The notes beneath the pieces were generated by a model. It was not told the DNA's origin, did no database searches, and saw only the letters and a list, made by a program, of their open reading frames with translations. A stretch of DNA of 64,000 nucleotides. It comes from Galeruca laticollis (lineage: Eukaryota; Arthropoda; Insecta; Coleoptera; Chrysomelidae). Every line of letters starts with the position of its first letter. The stretch's first letter is position 1. Below are positions 22,217 through 33,542 of the stretch, one piece after another. The stretch is from assembly GCA_963921935.1 (NCBI GenBank), contig OY998178.1:58253451-58317450 (forward strand), read 5' to 3'. The translations under genes and the position numbers were made by a program.

Positions 22217-22299
22217 TTTCATATATATTATTCAGACGATAACTATTTATAATAAAAAATCTTCAGGATTATTTTTAATTTGAAATTATAAATAAGTTC

Positions 22300-22316
22300 T
22301 GAAGATTTTGGGGGAA
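22300..22316 (+). other. Polypurine tract of gypsy element A
   Basis: GAAGATTTTGGGGGAA immediately precedes LTR 2 (TGTTATAAC). This is the expected place of the plus-strand primer. Confidence 0.7.
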
Positions 22317-23374
22317 TGTTATAACACAATAACACATAGTGTATAACATGTAACACAGAAGAAATATCAAAGTAAGTTTCATAGCAAACTGATCTGTTAA
22401 GGGTCATTAAAAGTGGCACGATAAGACATGCTCCCTGAGTGTAGGCAAACATAAATGAAAAGACCAATTGTCACAATAAAAGAAAAAACTGTACATGATA
22501 CTATTTAATAATAATTCAATAGATTATGTTATATGTAATTTCAAAACAATTCGTAGAAATTAAAATGAAATTTGAAAGAAACGCGTTAAATTTTCATATA
22601 GTTAGTAATTAGGTTATTTTATGCAAGGGATTTCAGAAATTTTAATAAATAGTAAATAAGTTATGTTAATATTTATATGTATAACAATCTTTATCTCTAT
22701 ATGCTAATTTCTAATACAAAAATGTCATTTTCATGTTTCATATACGGCTTAAAAATTCATGATAATATAAACAGTGAATCGTCGTTAATGACACTATATC
22801 TATACATTTAATACGATATAGGGAAGTTTCGATAGCAACCCGCAACGAGATGGATTGATGAAAAATAAATAGAAAAACGTCAGTGAATTTTGGGACGTCA
22901 AAGTGGGAAATAATATAATAATTGATCTCGATATTTGAGGTAGAACAGAAAGTTATTTGAATTAAATATATAATCATAATCAGAAGGAAGAAGAATATTT
23001 ATATATACGGTTAAAGGAGTGATTTTTAAAACGTGAGTGAATTTTTGAATGTCAAAGAAAGGAAGGATAAATAATATTGGATTGTTACCTATGATATGTG
23101 TACATAGAAACAGTAAAATATTTCATAATTAAAATTTCCTGAAGTCATAAGCTTGTACATTTTAATTTCACAAACCAATAATTAGAGTTAATTTGAATGG
23201 CGCACTTGAAAACTATCCTTTGATAGAGTTGATATACATGTTTAATGATTTTTCAGTGTCAAATAATGAAATGGCGCTCTTGAACACTATTCTTTGATAG
23301 AGTTGATATACATGTTTAATGATTTTTCAGTGTCAAATAATAAATAATAAATAATAATAATTATTATAACCGTT

Positions 23375-23377
<3 letters not shown>
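22317..23377 (+). repeat. 3' LTR of gypsy element A (1,061 nt)
   Basis: Starts TGTTATAACAC and ends CCGTTACA. It lacks about 482 nt present in LTR 1 (join at about 23,072, with a few bases of AAT microhomology). Since the two LTRs are copied from one template at integration, the difference arose afterwards, most simply as a deletion in this LTR. Confidence 0.92.

Positions 23378-23431
<54 letters not shown>
23378..23431. repeat. (TA)n microsatellite between gypsy A and a LINE
   Basis: About 27 TA units. It is both the right flank of the gypsy element and the 3' boundary of the minus-strand LINE, so the tract may have begun as that LINE's own simple-repeat tail. Confidence 0.9.
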
Positions 23432-23434
<3 letters not shown>

Positions 23435-24710
23435 AGGCTATACACTTCAGTTGGAGTTGTAGCCGCTCAGATTGAGCTCTTTTGACCCTGTATCTTGTGG
23501 GGGGTCAGCCCACGTTTTTCTTGCCGTTTATCTACAATTTATTAGAGGTTTTTGCAGTTTCGACAATTATTCTCCACTCCTTTCTGTCCTGCATCTGTCT
23601 CTCCCCGCCTTGTGCTCCCAAAATTTTTATATCTTTCACAACCTTATCTTCCCATCTAATTTTTGGTCTTCCTGGTAATCTTTCCTCATTCGGTCTCCAT
23701 TCTGTAATTCTTCTCACCTCCTGTCCTTTCTCCATTCTTTTAACATGTCCGTACCAACGAATCCTTTTTGATTTAATTGTGTTTACTATGTCCTCATTTT
23801 CTAATATATTTCTAATTTCATAATTCATAAGTCTTCGGTACTCGTTATACCCTAGTTTGACCGGTCCATAAATATTTCTAATTATTCTTCTTTCATATAT
23901 CCTTAGTTGCTCTTCGTCCTCATTTGTAACTACCGGTTTTATCGACGTCCTGTAGACTCTCAATTTTGTTGCTCGGCTTATTCTCTTACTCTGCATGATG
24001 TTTTTAAATTTATTATATGCTCTATACCCTGCTTGAATTCTCTGCCTTATCTCGATTTTTGTGTCGTTTTTGTTACTAATAATTGTTCCCAGATACTTAA
24101 AGGTGTTAACAACTTCAAAAGTGAGTTCATTTAACTTTACTGCTTCTGGTTGGTAGACTTCCTTCTTTCTTTTCATTTCCATATATTTTGTTTTCTCCTG
24201 ATTTATTTTTAATCCTCTTTTTTCCGCTTCCTTTACAATTTTCTCTAATGTTTCTTCAAGGCTCTTTCGGTCTCTCGTTATTATGGTTAAATCATCAGCA
24301 TATGCCATTATTTGTTTTGATTTATTAATTATGCTTCCATTGATATTACAAGTCTTGATTATGCCATCCACTGCTATGTTAAACAATACCGCTGACAGCC
24401 CATCTCCTTGCCTTACTCCAGCATTTATCTCAAATTCCTCTGATGGACCTTCCCTTGTCATTACTTTTGCCCTAGAATCTTTCATCGTCATTTTCACCAA
24501 CCGTATGGTCTTTTGTGGTACATTTAGTTGTTCCATATCCTTTATGATTGTCCTCCGTTTCAAGCTGTCGAAAGTTTTAAATATATATTTCCAAATTTCT
24601 TTGACTACGCGAGAGTTACCTTTTTCAATAAGAGGCACCCGATCAGAAGAACATTATTTGAAAGAGTACGTTTTGACAGTACTTTGCGTTTTTCTTTAAC
24701 GGGTGCTGAA
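23432..24710 (-). mobile_element. 5'-truncated LINE (non-LTR retrotransposon)
   Basis: Runs on the minus strand with its 3' end against the (TA)n tract. It holds only the second half of an ORF2-type protein, described in the next entry, plus about 100 nt of 3' sequence. No flanking target duplication was identified. Confidence 0.75.
23532..24638 (-). pseudogene. LINE reverse transcriptase fragment with internal deletion
   Basis: The 368-residue frame enters in RT motif 2a (FDSLKRRTIIKDM), shows the GVRQGDGLSAVLFNI block, the catalytic AYADDLTII box, the GLKINQEKTKYM and FKYLGTIIS motifs, and the C-terminal RWYGHVKRM plus GRPKIRWEDKV that mark a large insect group of endonuclease-type LINEs. 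Between SIKPVV and NEDEEQLRIYERR about 15 residues (the usual YG-E-W segment) are missing in frame. The N-terminal endonuclease and RT start are absent. Clade (RTE- or CR1-like) is left open. Confidence 0.8.
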
Positions 24711-26129
24711 GAAAAAATATAACTAGTCTACCTAACGTTTTCCCACGTGACAGCAGCGCAAAATATCTTTGTTTGCCATTGGCTCTAGTCTACCATAAGA
24801 ATTCAAATTTCAATATTTTTTTCTCATTTTTATTTGATATCGTAGAGTGGCGTTATTAGTCGCAAATACTTAGTTCAGTCCCAATATATCTTCTGACATT
24901 TTCATTGAAATTCATGAAACGAGCTCATTCCGGTTTCAGATCAAGTTTATTTTCTACTATTTTCTCTAATTCCTTTTTCAATTCCATTACCGTTAAATCC
25001 ATCAAGCTCTTTCCTTTCTTCTCCTAAACTTTTCACTAGTTCTATCCATTTTTATACATTTTTTTAACAACCTTTTATATTTCTCAAACAGTCGAGAAAA
25101 AAACGAATAGCTCCACGTTGGTTGCGACAATTGATATGGTTCTTATTTTAGCGTACCTATAAGTTATTAAAGCCCCGATTTGGGTTCCAACCATTATTCT
25201 ATGAATTATCCACTTTATTTGCACGGTATATTTGTACATTTTTTATTACTATTTAAATAACGCAGTTGCAATAAATATAATTTCATGAAAACTCAACTTC
25301 TCAGGGTTCATGGGTTCAATAAATTAAAGCAATATTTAATAAGCGCCAAATAAGTTGATTTGGAATAACTTTTTTAATGTGTATCTATAACCAAATTTTT
25401 CTCCAAATTATAAAAATTTTCTTGATTTCAAACACAACTAAATTATATTAGAATTTTGGACACGGTCATGTATCCCTTTCTCAAGTGTATGCACCTCTGG
25501 CGTCATCCAGTGTAATATTACCAGCATAAAATTTAATATAAGAAAATGACCAAGTACGGTAAGAAAACAAAAGATAGATAAATTTCAACTTTAATTCTAC
25601 ATATTCTTTCTAAATTTTCTCTAAACGATGCGTCATTTGAACATAAATTAACTTATCTATAATGATCTTTCATTCATCATCATACACACAAATGAAATTA
25701 TTTGCTTCAAATCATATTATATATAGGCAACTTATTATAATCAATTAGTCTCTGCTTTTGTGTTTAGTTTCTGTAGATTACAAAACTACTTAATTGTAAT
25801 CTATCAATGGAGCACGAGTATAATATACCTATTTCTTTCAAAAAAATTGTCCAATCATAATAAATTCAGGTAAGTTTCTATTCTGTTTAAAATAATGTTT
25901 ATAACAATACCTTTTTATTATCTACTACAGTTCCAAGACGTGAAGTTTCACTTCTTCTTCTTAAGTTCTTTTCAATTGTTCGATGTTCTCTGCCGCATAT
26001 GTAACGTCCCCTTTGGTAACCACGGATCGCAAATGAAGCTTGTATCTTGATGAATTACGATTGGAAATTCACTCACGGAGATCACTTGATGTTTATTTTC
26101 TTCCAAAAACTTTTCAAAAGGTTAGTTTC
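24711..26129. other. No gene established
   Basis: AT-rich DNA. A short minus-strand run at 24,930-25,005 (MDLTVMELKKELEKIVENK) resembles the helical start of gypsy Gag proteins but is too short to call. Nothing else supportable. Confidence 0.35.
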
Positions 26130-26810
26130 ACTTTTTATATAGGTATGTTGAACATCATTTTTTCTTTAAATTTTACAAATTATTTCGAAATTAAAAATGA
26201 AACAACCATTTACTTGCTTCTTCTGGTGTTACTGCCGACTCTCTCGTTTTTCTTTTGTTTTTCAAACAAAACAGCCTTCTGTTTCAGAAAACAAATTGTC
26301 TGATTGTCATCATCTAGTGAAATTGAATCTTCCTTTTTTATTTATCAAAGAATTTGAGGATTTCATTAAATAGATTCAATCTTTTTAATGGGAAATGTTA
26401 TTTATCTATTTTCTAAATATTTTATTTCTACATTTTCCTTTCATTGGCAATATTTCTTATACTCAAGTTATGTTGGCATTTCTAGCTTTTTTTATGAAAA
26501 TTTTCATGTTTATACACCTGTTTGACATCACAGGAAACACGTTCACAAGATGTTACAGACTTAATAAAAGTATTAATAGATTTCTTGCTTCCATGCTAGG
26601 TTTTATTTTTAGATGGAAAAAAAATCAATATATGTAGTGTTTTCAAATAATTTCCAGAAGTACAGGAATTCACTGTATTTTTGATTGCCGTAGTATTCAG
26701 GATCTATAATGCACCCGTTCAAATGAGAATTTTGTTATTCTCGAATCAAGGTGATTCGTTTACGTTTTCTTTGATTCATTATATTTATATTCAAATTGTC
26801 ATATTTTTAT
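26130..26810. repeat. Dispersed repeat, copy 2
   Basis: Same orientation and order as 9,240-9,905. The two copies stop resembling each other at about 26,810 and 9,905. Here no gypsy pol follows, so this copy is either a solo terminal repeat or an independent element. Confidence 0.6.
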
Positions 26811-27132
26811 ACAGGGTATACTATAACAGTTTGAGTTATTCTAAAGATCTCTATTAGTTATGTGGCTTTGGTTTTTAGATTATATACAGTCTGACTGAAG
26901 CATCAATTGATAAGATAGAAGGGAAGTGATCAGATGTTGGGTAAAATCATGGTCCGACTGCTGTTTATGCGTAGTATATCCCGTTTGTTATAAAAAGTCC
27001 AATAGTTCGGGGATCTTATTTGGATCCGTGGGCCAATAGGATGGTGTTCCAGACAAGACAAAGAATATTTGCGTTCATCAATTACTTTCAGTACTTATAA
27101 TAATAATAATAATGATAAATATACAAAGTGGT
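26811..27132. other. Unassigned; possible transposase start
   Basis: At 27,042 a plus-strand ATG opens MVFQTRQRIFAFINYF, which resembles the first helix of insect IS630/mariner transposases, but only about 17 codons remain before an ATA/AAT-rich run. Otherwise nothing seen. Confidence 0.25.
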
Positions 27133-27822
27133 CCACAGAAAACATTCCACCCTGATATTTGGTAGTATACATTGGAGTTGAAGGAAATTCTGAGTCAAGT
27201 CGATTTATGTTCCAAAGGGGACACGTTTTTACCGTTCAGACATTTTTCATTTATCAACTCCCTCCCTTTCACTTCCCCAGGCCCTCATTTTTTATTAGGG
27301 AATATACCATTTGTAGCACATCATTAGAAATGCATTCAGATGCAGTTTTCAGTAATAATAATGATCAACGATTTTTTTCGATATTTAGAGCATACCATTT
27401 TGGAAGTATTAAAAAAATACCTAAAATTATGAAGTAACAACAATGTTAAATAAACTGTATTAGTATCAACTGACTAATTTTTTGCAAAATTTGTTTTAAT
27501 TTACTCTTGATGTGACAGGAAAAATTACACATTAGCGAACCATATGCGTTGCGTTTAATTTTTAAGAGACGTTGCACTCTTTAAATTATGTAAGACTTTC
27601 TTTGCAAACTCTGAATACTCCATCTAAATGCCTTTTTAATGATGTGCTACACATGGTATCTTCCCTATTTAAAAATAAGGGGTTGGAGAAGTGGAAGGGA
27701 AGGGGTTGACAAATGACAAATGTCGGTATCGTAAAAATGTGCCTCCCTTAGGAAAAAGTCGACGTAGCATTTCCTTAAAATGTAATGAATACTGCCAAAT
27801 ATGGACTATTTTCTGTGACAAG
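27133..27822. mobile_element. MITE with ~200-nt terminal inverted repeats
   Basis: The left part (27,133-27,345) and the reverse complement of the right part (about 27,605-27,822) align along about 200 nt at roughly 75 percent identity. Shared landmarks are CACAGAAAA at the tip, TTTGGTAGTAT/TTTGGCAGTAT, GACATTTTTCATTTATCAA/GACATTTGTCATTTGTCAA and TGTAGCACATCATTA. The middle is about 260 nt of unique AT-rich DNA with no transposase. Superfamily and target duplication are not resolved. Confidence 0.7.
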
Positions 27823-28886
27823 TGCAGCATATAACACGTAACGCATACACATTTTTGAATAACGTAAACATTGAATTACTGTTAAAAAATATTTTTTAAC
27901 AATTATTTATTATACTAAACTAAGAAACTGTATTATTTTTCAAGCTAGAGTAAAGATTTTTGTTTTGGAAAAATAGATAGGAAACTGATTTTTTTCTACA
28001 TTCATATTTTGGATATTGTTTAAACATTATTAATCAATTCGTCCTCCCTCCAAAAGGTTTCTGATTTTGAATAATATGTGAAAAATCCTCGAAATCGAAG
28101 CTGTTTCTGAAGACTTCCGAAAATTACATGTTTTATGTATTCATTGACGCGACTAACTGTTTTCCTTTTGTTAATCTATAACACTGTAATATTATTGAAT
28201 TGCTAGAACAAATTAAGTACAATTTCAAGAAACTATAAATTCACCGATGTTTCAGCTGGTTATTCTAGGAAAAACTTTGAAAATCTGGGTTATAGCTGAA
28301 TTATTGATGATGTTTATGTATTGAAAATTCATATAAATTCACAATGTTGGCGAAGGAAATAAACGCAGCCTCCAAAACTTTATATCGGCTGCTGTAACAC
28401 CAAAAATTAAATTTGATGAAATTAGTGTATTTTAATGATAAATAGGCCTCAAGAAAAATGTTATAATATTCACATTTATTGCCTTTTACTCTTATTGGTT
28501 ATTGAAATGTATGGATCAATCGCTATAAAACCCCTATATATCCGGTCAATTCAAGGATATAAAGTTAAATTGGTTTAATATCCTTACTAGCGAACTTCGA
28601 GAAACAATAAGATCCGAGAATATACTTAGACACAGTTGGATGAAAATAAAATATCCAATCGAGTTTTATATAAAAATATAGTATGTAGAAGAGCATAAGC
28701 GGCAACCAACAATAATTTTGAGGGCAGGCATTACATCGGGTCTATGGTAGAGGGTTGAACAAATGAAATTGGTAGGTAAGATCATTTTCTTCTTTTTATT
28801 TTTTTTAATTCCATCAAAATTAGTCATAAAAATCAAATTTTGGAAAAAAGTTTGAGTAAACATGATTTTTTACATTTTATATGAGG
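27823..28886. other. No gene seen
   Basis: AT-rich DNA with no supportable coding frame, up to the left direct repeat of the LINE. Confidence 0.4.
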
Positions 28887-28980
28887 ATGTTTAAAATTAA
28901 AATAAATAAAAACTTTCAAATGCATTCCAAAACATATTTGGAAAACGCTCTTTTAAGTGGTGTACAATAATCTGAGAAAA
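28887..28980 (+). repeat. Left copy of 94-bp direct repeat flanking a LINE
   Basis: Identical to 31,601-31,694 except for one base (CAAATGC here, CGAATGC there). The two copies directly bracket the LINE and fit an unusually long target-site duplication. Confidence 0.9.
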
Positions 28981-31364
28981 CACACGTCACCTGGCATAGA
29001 TCAATACACATGACATGATATGGAATTTAGCACATAACGCAAAATTGTTTTTAATAGAAATATACAACGATGTCTGGATTCATAATAATATCATTGAAGA
29101 TTGGAAAAGATCAATAGTAGTACCCATACATAAAAACGGAAACGGTCCTGACTTAGCCGACTCATATCGACCCATAACGTTGCTGTCGTGTATATTGAAA
29201 ACATTTGGGAGAATTATCAAACAGAGATTAGAATTTTTAATGATTTCTAAATGAACACTTCCTTCGGGTCAATATGGTTTTAGAAGAGGATGTAGCACTA
29301 ATGACGCCATATTACAACTGGTGACCAATACACAAATATGTTTCTCAAAAAATCATTACTTAGGAGCAGCATTTCTCGATATTAAGGGAGCATGTGATTC
29401 GGTTGACTTAGTATTTTCACGGGAAAAGTTAATCAATATTGGGATACCAAGAAGAATTTGTAATGTAATGTGTAACCTGTTTAATTATAGAAAAGTTTAT
29501 GTCAGATATATGAACAATTCACTTACAAACCCTCGAAATACTTCCACAGTATTACCTCAAGGAGCAGTACTTTCTCCATTATTATTTAATATATTCACAG
29601 CAAGTCTCCATGAAGAAATTAACTACAAACTAATCCAATATGCGGATGACTTTGTAGTGAATTACTCCGATAAAACCTTACCAAATACTTTGACAAATCT
29701 AAAGCAATCGGTCATCTCCATCACACAGAAATTGGACTCATTAGGCTTTCTGGTTACTCCTGAAAAATCGAGTATTATGTTTTTTACACGCCATAACTTA
29801 CCACACATGGTCAATATTACAATAAACGAGATCCCATATCCAGTCTCAACATCAGTTGTTTACCTTGGTACTACTTTAGATTAAAAACTTACTTGGAAAA
29901 GTCATGTGGAGAGCATTATTACAAAATGCAACAAGGGTTTAAACTTCCTAAAATTATTACGAAGGACATGGTGGGGAGCCGACCCTCATACTTGCATAAC
30001 TTTCTACAAAACATATATAATATCGATTATAGATTATGGATGTACTCTATATGGAACCGCAACTCCAAGCTTACTTAAAAAATTAGAAATTGTACAGAAT
30101 AATGCCATGAGACTTTGTATCGGAGCAATGAAATCTACACCAGTAGAAGCACTTCGAGTTGAAGCCTTAGAACCGCCATTAGAACTTCGTAGGACATTAC
30201 TAACAGAAAAATTAATTATTAAATCCCATTACAGACAGCCAGCAATTATTAAAAATATTTCGGAGTTAAATATATATGTCCTTACAAATAAATATTGGGC
30301 CAAAAACCTTCGCCCATTACATGCCAGGAATTTAGGGAAAATTATAATTTAAATAATAATTTAGATGTTCCCAAGACATATGAACTTAATGATTTCTTCA
30401 CATCACTGAAATACGTACAAGTTGAAATTCCAAATTATATTCATAATATAATGATCAGTAAGAATATACTATCACATTATTTATCAAAATATGATAGTTG
30501 CATTAAAATATATACGGATGCTTCCAAACAATCCAGTGGTGTAGGGTGCGCATTTTATGCCCCGTCAGTGAAGGTTCAAATGCAATTTAAACTTAATAAC
30601 TCTACTTCTATTTTTTCTGCAGAAGCAATCGGAATTATCAAAGCTCTTGAATTCATTGAACGACATGGTTATGAAAAATCCATCATAATATTGGATTCCT
30701 TATCAGTTCTCACGAGCATTAGCCAACCTTTTGATATAAATGCTACTCATGAAAATTAAATCATTCCAAAAATTAAACTGAAAATCGAAAAGCTACGCCC
30801 AAAAGATTTCGATATGAGTTTTTTGTGGATAAAAGCACATATTGGTTTGCAGCATAATGAACATGTGGATAATCTAGCCAAAGAAGCCGTAAAAAATGGA
30901 CTACCAATAAATAATACAATAAACGTGGATGAGTGCCTAAACCAATGTAAAATTAAACTAAAAGAAAGATGGAAAAATTTATGGCATGAGTATTGTATTG
31001 AAGAACCTACAAGATATACACTCTTACATCCGGAAATTCCCAACCAATACTGGTACAGGAACTATCAATTTCCGCGTAGTAGTGTAGTCACTATAAGTAG
31101 ACTTAAGTTTGGCCATGCATGCTTTCCCGCACATCTTAATGAAATAAAAGTAAAAGATGCGACACTTGTTACCGTATATGCGACTTGGAACACATTTTTT
31201 TTGAATGTAATAAATATACACAACATGGAGAAGATATGTATAGAGAACTAATAAAAATCGATGTTCTACCTCCCTTCAATGTAATGAACTTACTGGCATT
31301 AAATAAGCTGCCTGTTTATAACGTTTTACTGGCATTCATTAAAGCATGCAATTTAAAACTGTAA
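28981..31364 (+). pseudogene. RT-RNase H polyprotein of the I-like LINE, broken
   Basis: Order: TSPGIDQ, DWKRSIVVPIHKNGNG and SYRPITLLSC (28,981-29,254), GQYGFRRGCST, AAFLDIKGACDSVD (catalytic Asp region), TVLPQGAVLSPLLFNI, then QYADDFVVNYSD (catalytic YADD at about 29,640) and LGTTLD. The RNase H (30,490-30,900) keeps four acidic positions: YTDAS, FSAEAIG, ILDSLS and EHVDNLA. A cysteine/histidine-type C-terminal region follows and the frame ends at TAA 31,362-31,364. Breaks: frameshift near 29,010, stops near 29,251, 29,882 and 30,350, a TAA near 30,757, and a shift near 31,190. The endonuclease and ORF1 are missing. It was once a complete RT/RNase H, so decay is moderate. Confidence 0.85.
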
Positions 31365-31600
31365 TATTATGTAGCTCCTTCTCCTCTGTGAGTGAACCTA
31401 ACCTGATTATTCCCTGTTAGTACCGTGGTCTACCTTTTCTGTGAGTTAGCCACCCTGAAAGACCCCTGGGTGTGAAACGTATATCCTTAACCTATCCAAA
31501 TTGATTCTCACAGTTAACATATTTGGTACCCTTTTTAGTACTGTAGCTCATGGCTACATGGACTATGTCCTTCGGCCAAAACAAAAAACAAAAAAAAAGC
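28981..31600 (+). mobile_element. 5'-truncated I-like LINE with RNase H
   Basis: Starts inside the RT (TSPGIDQ motif), continues through RT and RNase H, and ends in about 230 nt of 3' UTR with an A-rich tail (ACAAAAAACAAAAAAAAAG). It sits between 94-bp direct repeats. LINEs of the I group are the insect LINEs that carry an RNase H after the RT. Confidence 0.85.
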
Positions 31601-31694
31601 ATGTTTAAAATTAAAATAAATAAAAACTTTCGAATGCATTCCAAAACATATTTGGAAAACGCTCTTTTAAGTGGTGTACAATAATCTGAGAAAA
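31601..31694 (+). repeat. Right copy of 94-bp direct repeat flanking a LINE
   Basis: Begins ATGTTTAAAATTAAAATAAA directly after the A-rich tail and ends AATCTGAGAAAA, matching 28,887-28,980 with one mismatch. Confidence 0.9.
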
Positions 31695-32099
31695 AAACAA
31701 TTATGGAAAATTCAGCTCAAAAATCATCAAAAAGAAAATATTCAAATTTTCATCAAGCAACAAAGTTGTTGAAGAACCTGAGATGCGGGCGCAGGGTATT
31801 GGCAGAGAGGAGTGGGCACAGCATTTTATTGGGTCAGAGGTAAGCGGGAGCAGGTTACTGGGCAGTTTTATGTGCTTTTACAAAGATACAGAAAATATTA
31901 AACAATCAAAACAAATTTCTTCGCACATCAATATTTGTTGTGTGTTTATCACCTGGCCGTGTCTTTCTTTTACACACGATTTTTAGTAAGTGGTGTAGTA
32001 TGCGCCAGAGTATATAATATATCACCTATCACTTATACATTATTATTTCTATACAATACATGTTCAAAATGTACACCATTGCGCTGTAGTCACTGTTCC
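31695..32099. other. No gene seen
   Basis: AT-rich DNA between the LINE and the family-2 gypsy element; two short frames here are not recognisable. Confidence 0.4.
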
Positions 32100-32763
32100 T
32101 GTAATGTTATTCCAATTGATTTTAAAGTTTTTATCACGACGGGTGAGATAAATTTATACACACGGTATGTCTACTCACTTAATTTATTTATTCACTAAAC
32201 TATTCAGTAATTTATATTAAATACACAGTATATTCACTTACTTCAATTTATGTGAACACTTTACTATTTGACTGTCTCGACCCTTACTTCGTGGAATATG
32301 CTCATATAGTGTTTTTAAATGAAACTCAAGGTCTCTAGTTAATTCCACAATATAATACAAGTTATTGAAAATTCTAAAAAATTGACAATTGTTTCGATAA
32401 ATCAATATTGATTTATCGAAACAATTGTCAATTATATTGTGGAATTAACTAGAGACCTTGAGTTTCATTTAAAAACATTTTACTATTTACTTGTTCACTG
32501 TTTATCCCACGAGATCAAATTATAAACTAAACTCCGTTGGTAGGTAGTCTCTCTTATGTATTAAGTGCCTTTTATTCAGTAAACTTCTCGATTTTGCGGC
32601 TCCAAAAAACGACCTTCCTGGATATATCTAGATAAGACTAGCCACAAAAAATAATGGTAAACAATTCGAATAAATCCCTGCGCAATCGCCAAAATTTGAT
32701 CTTTCAAACATAACTTAGGCAGAGTCGGATTCAGGGACTACCCGAGTGTGCGATTTCGTAACA
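32100..32763 (-). repeat. 3' LTR of gypsy family 2 copy, with insertion
   Basis: On the plus strand it begins TGTAATG and ends CGTAACA; on the element's own strand that is TGTTACG...CATTACA. It pairs with 36,048-36,440. Without the 209-nt insertion and one 10-bp duplication it is about 445 nt. The 5' LTR is somewhat shorter, with about 30 nt lost near its inner end. Confidence 0.88.
32270..32478. mobile_element. Penelope-derived 209-nt foldback inserted in an LTR
   Basis: A near-perfect palindrome (axis near AATCAATATTGATT at about 32,405) bracketed by a 10-bp duplication TTTACTATTT (32,260-32,269 and 32,479-32,488). Its arms match the outer arms of the foldback leader of Penelope element B (ACTTCGTGGAAT...CTCATAT, CTAGTTAATTCCACAATATA, TTGACAATTGTTTCGATAA). 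It is therefore a small non-autonomous derivative that moved into the gypsy LTR after that element inserted. Confidence 0.8.
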
Positions 32764-32785
32764 TAACCCCCTCCTTAAAAAGAAG
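32764..32785 (-). other. Polypurine tract of gypsy family 2 copy
   Basis: On the minus strand AAGGAGGGGGTTA directly precedes the LTR start TGTTACG, the expected polypurine position. Confidence 0.65.
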
Positions 32786-33542
32786 TTCCTCGTGTGACAT
32801 CAGTGTAGCTGGAACTGGATGTTTAAATCGGCAACTGGACCCATCTCTGCACTTTCCGGTCGTATGGAAATATCAGGGCACCGTCTTCAACGTTTACCGA
32901 TAACGAGGGGTATAGCTGCAAATTAATATGTGGGCACCAGTATCTTGGAAGATCACCTCTATCATGTTCCTGATGACTCGCCAATCCAACTGGTTGCTCT
33001 CTATCCTGGGTATTGCTAATTTCTCCAAGTGGGATTCCAGCACATGATCTTGAAGGCTTCGTAGCGCTTCCCACACATCCCAGTGGGTGGATCGATCTGG
33101 AAATTAGTTTCTAGTTACCAGGTAGAAGCCGTACCGCGACTTTTGTTGGAGTGTCAGTGTCTTCAAATTTTTCTAATTGTCCAAACTACTTTCGAAAGAC
33201 GGTTGCCAACCCTCGTGCGTGTTTGTTACTGGCGGAGATGATATCTGCCAGTGAAGACTCTTCCGGCTTCTAGCTTTCCTGGTACCCCCGAATGCGCCCA
33301 TAAATTCTTCAACGGCTGTATATGGCGCACTCCTTCCTATTTGTCATGGTCTCCTTCGAATGGCGCTAGTTGGTTTTGGTGGGCTACTTTCCGTTTTCCA
33401 TTGGGATCTTACTCTTACGATAGATGACGTCATCGATCTTTTTCTTGACTAGTACGTACCTTCCCATGGTTTCTGTAATTTTGGAAAAAATCCTTCTCCC
33501 CTTGTCGAGTTTCATAACCATACACTGTCCCCTTCTTTGAAG

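Noticed and set aside
24930..25005. Possible Gag start (MDLTVMELKKELEKIVENK) on the minus strand
   Set aside because: Only about 25 codons are open and no further Gag sequence follows.
27159..27437. 92-codon plus-strand ORF
   Set aside because: It lies mostly in the left arm of the long-TIR MITE and is not conserved in the right arm.
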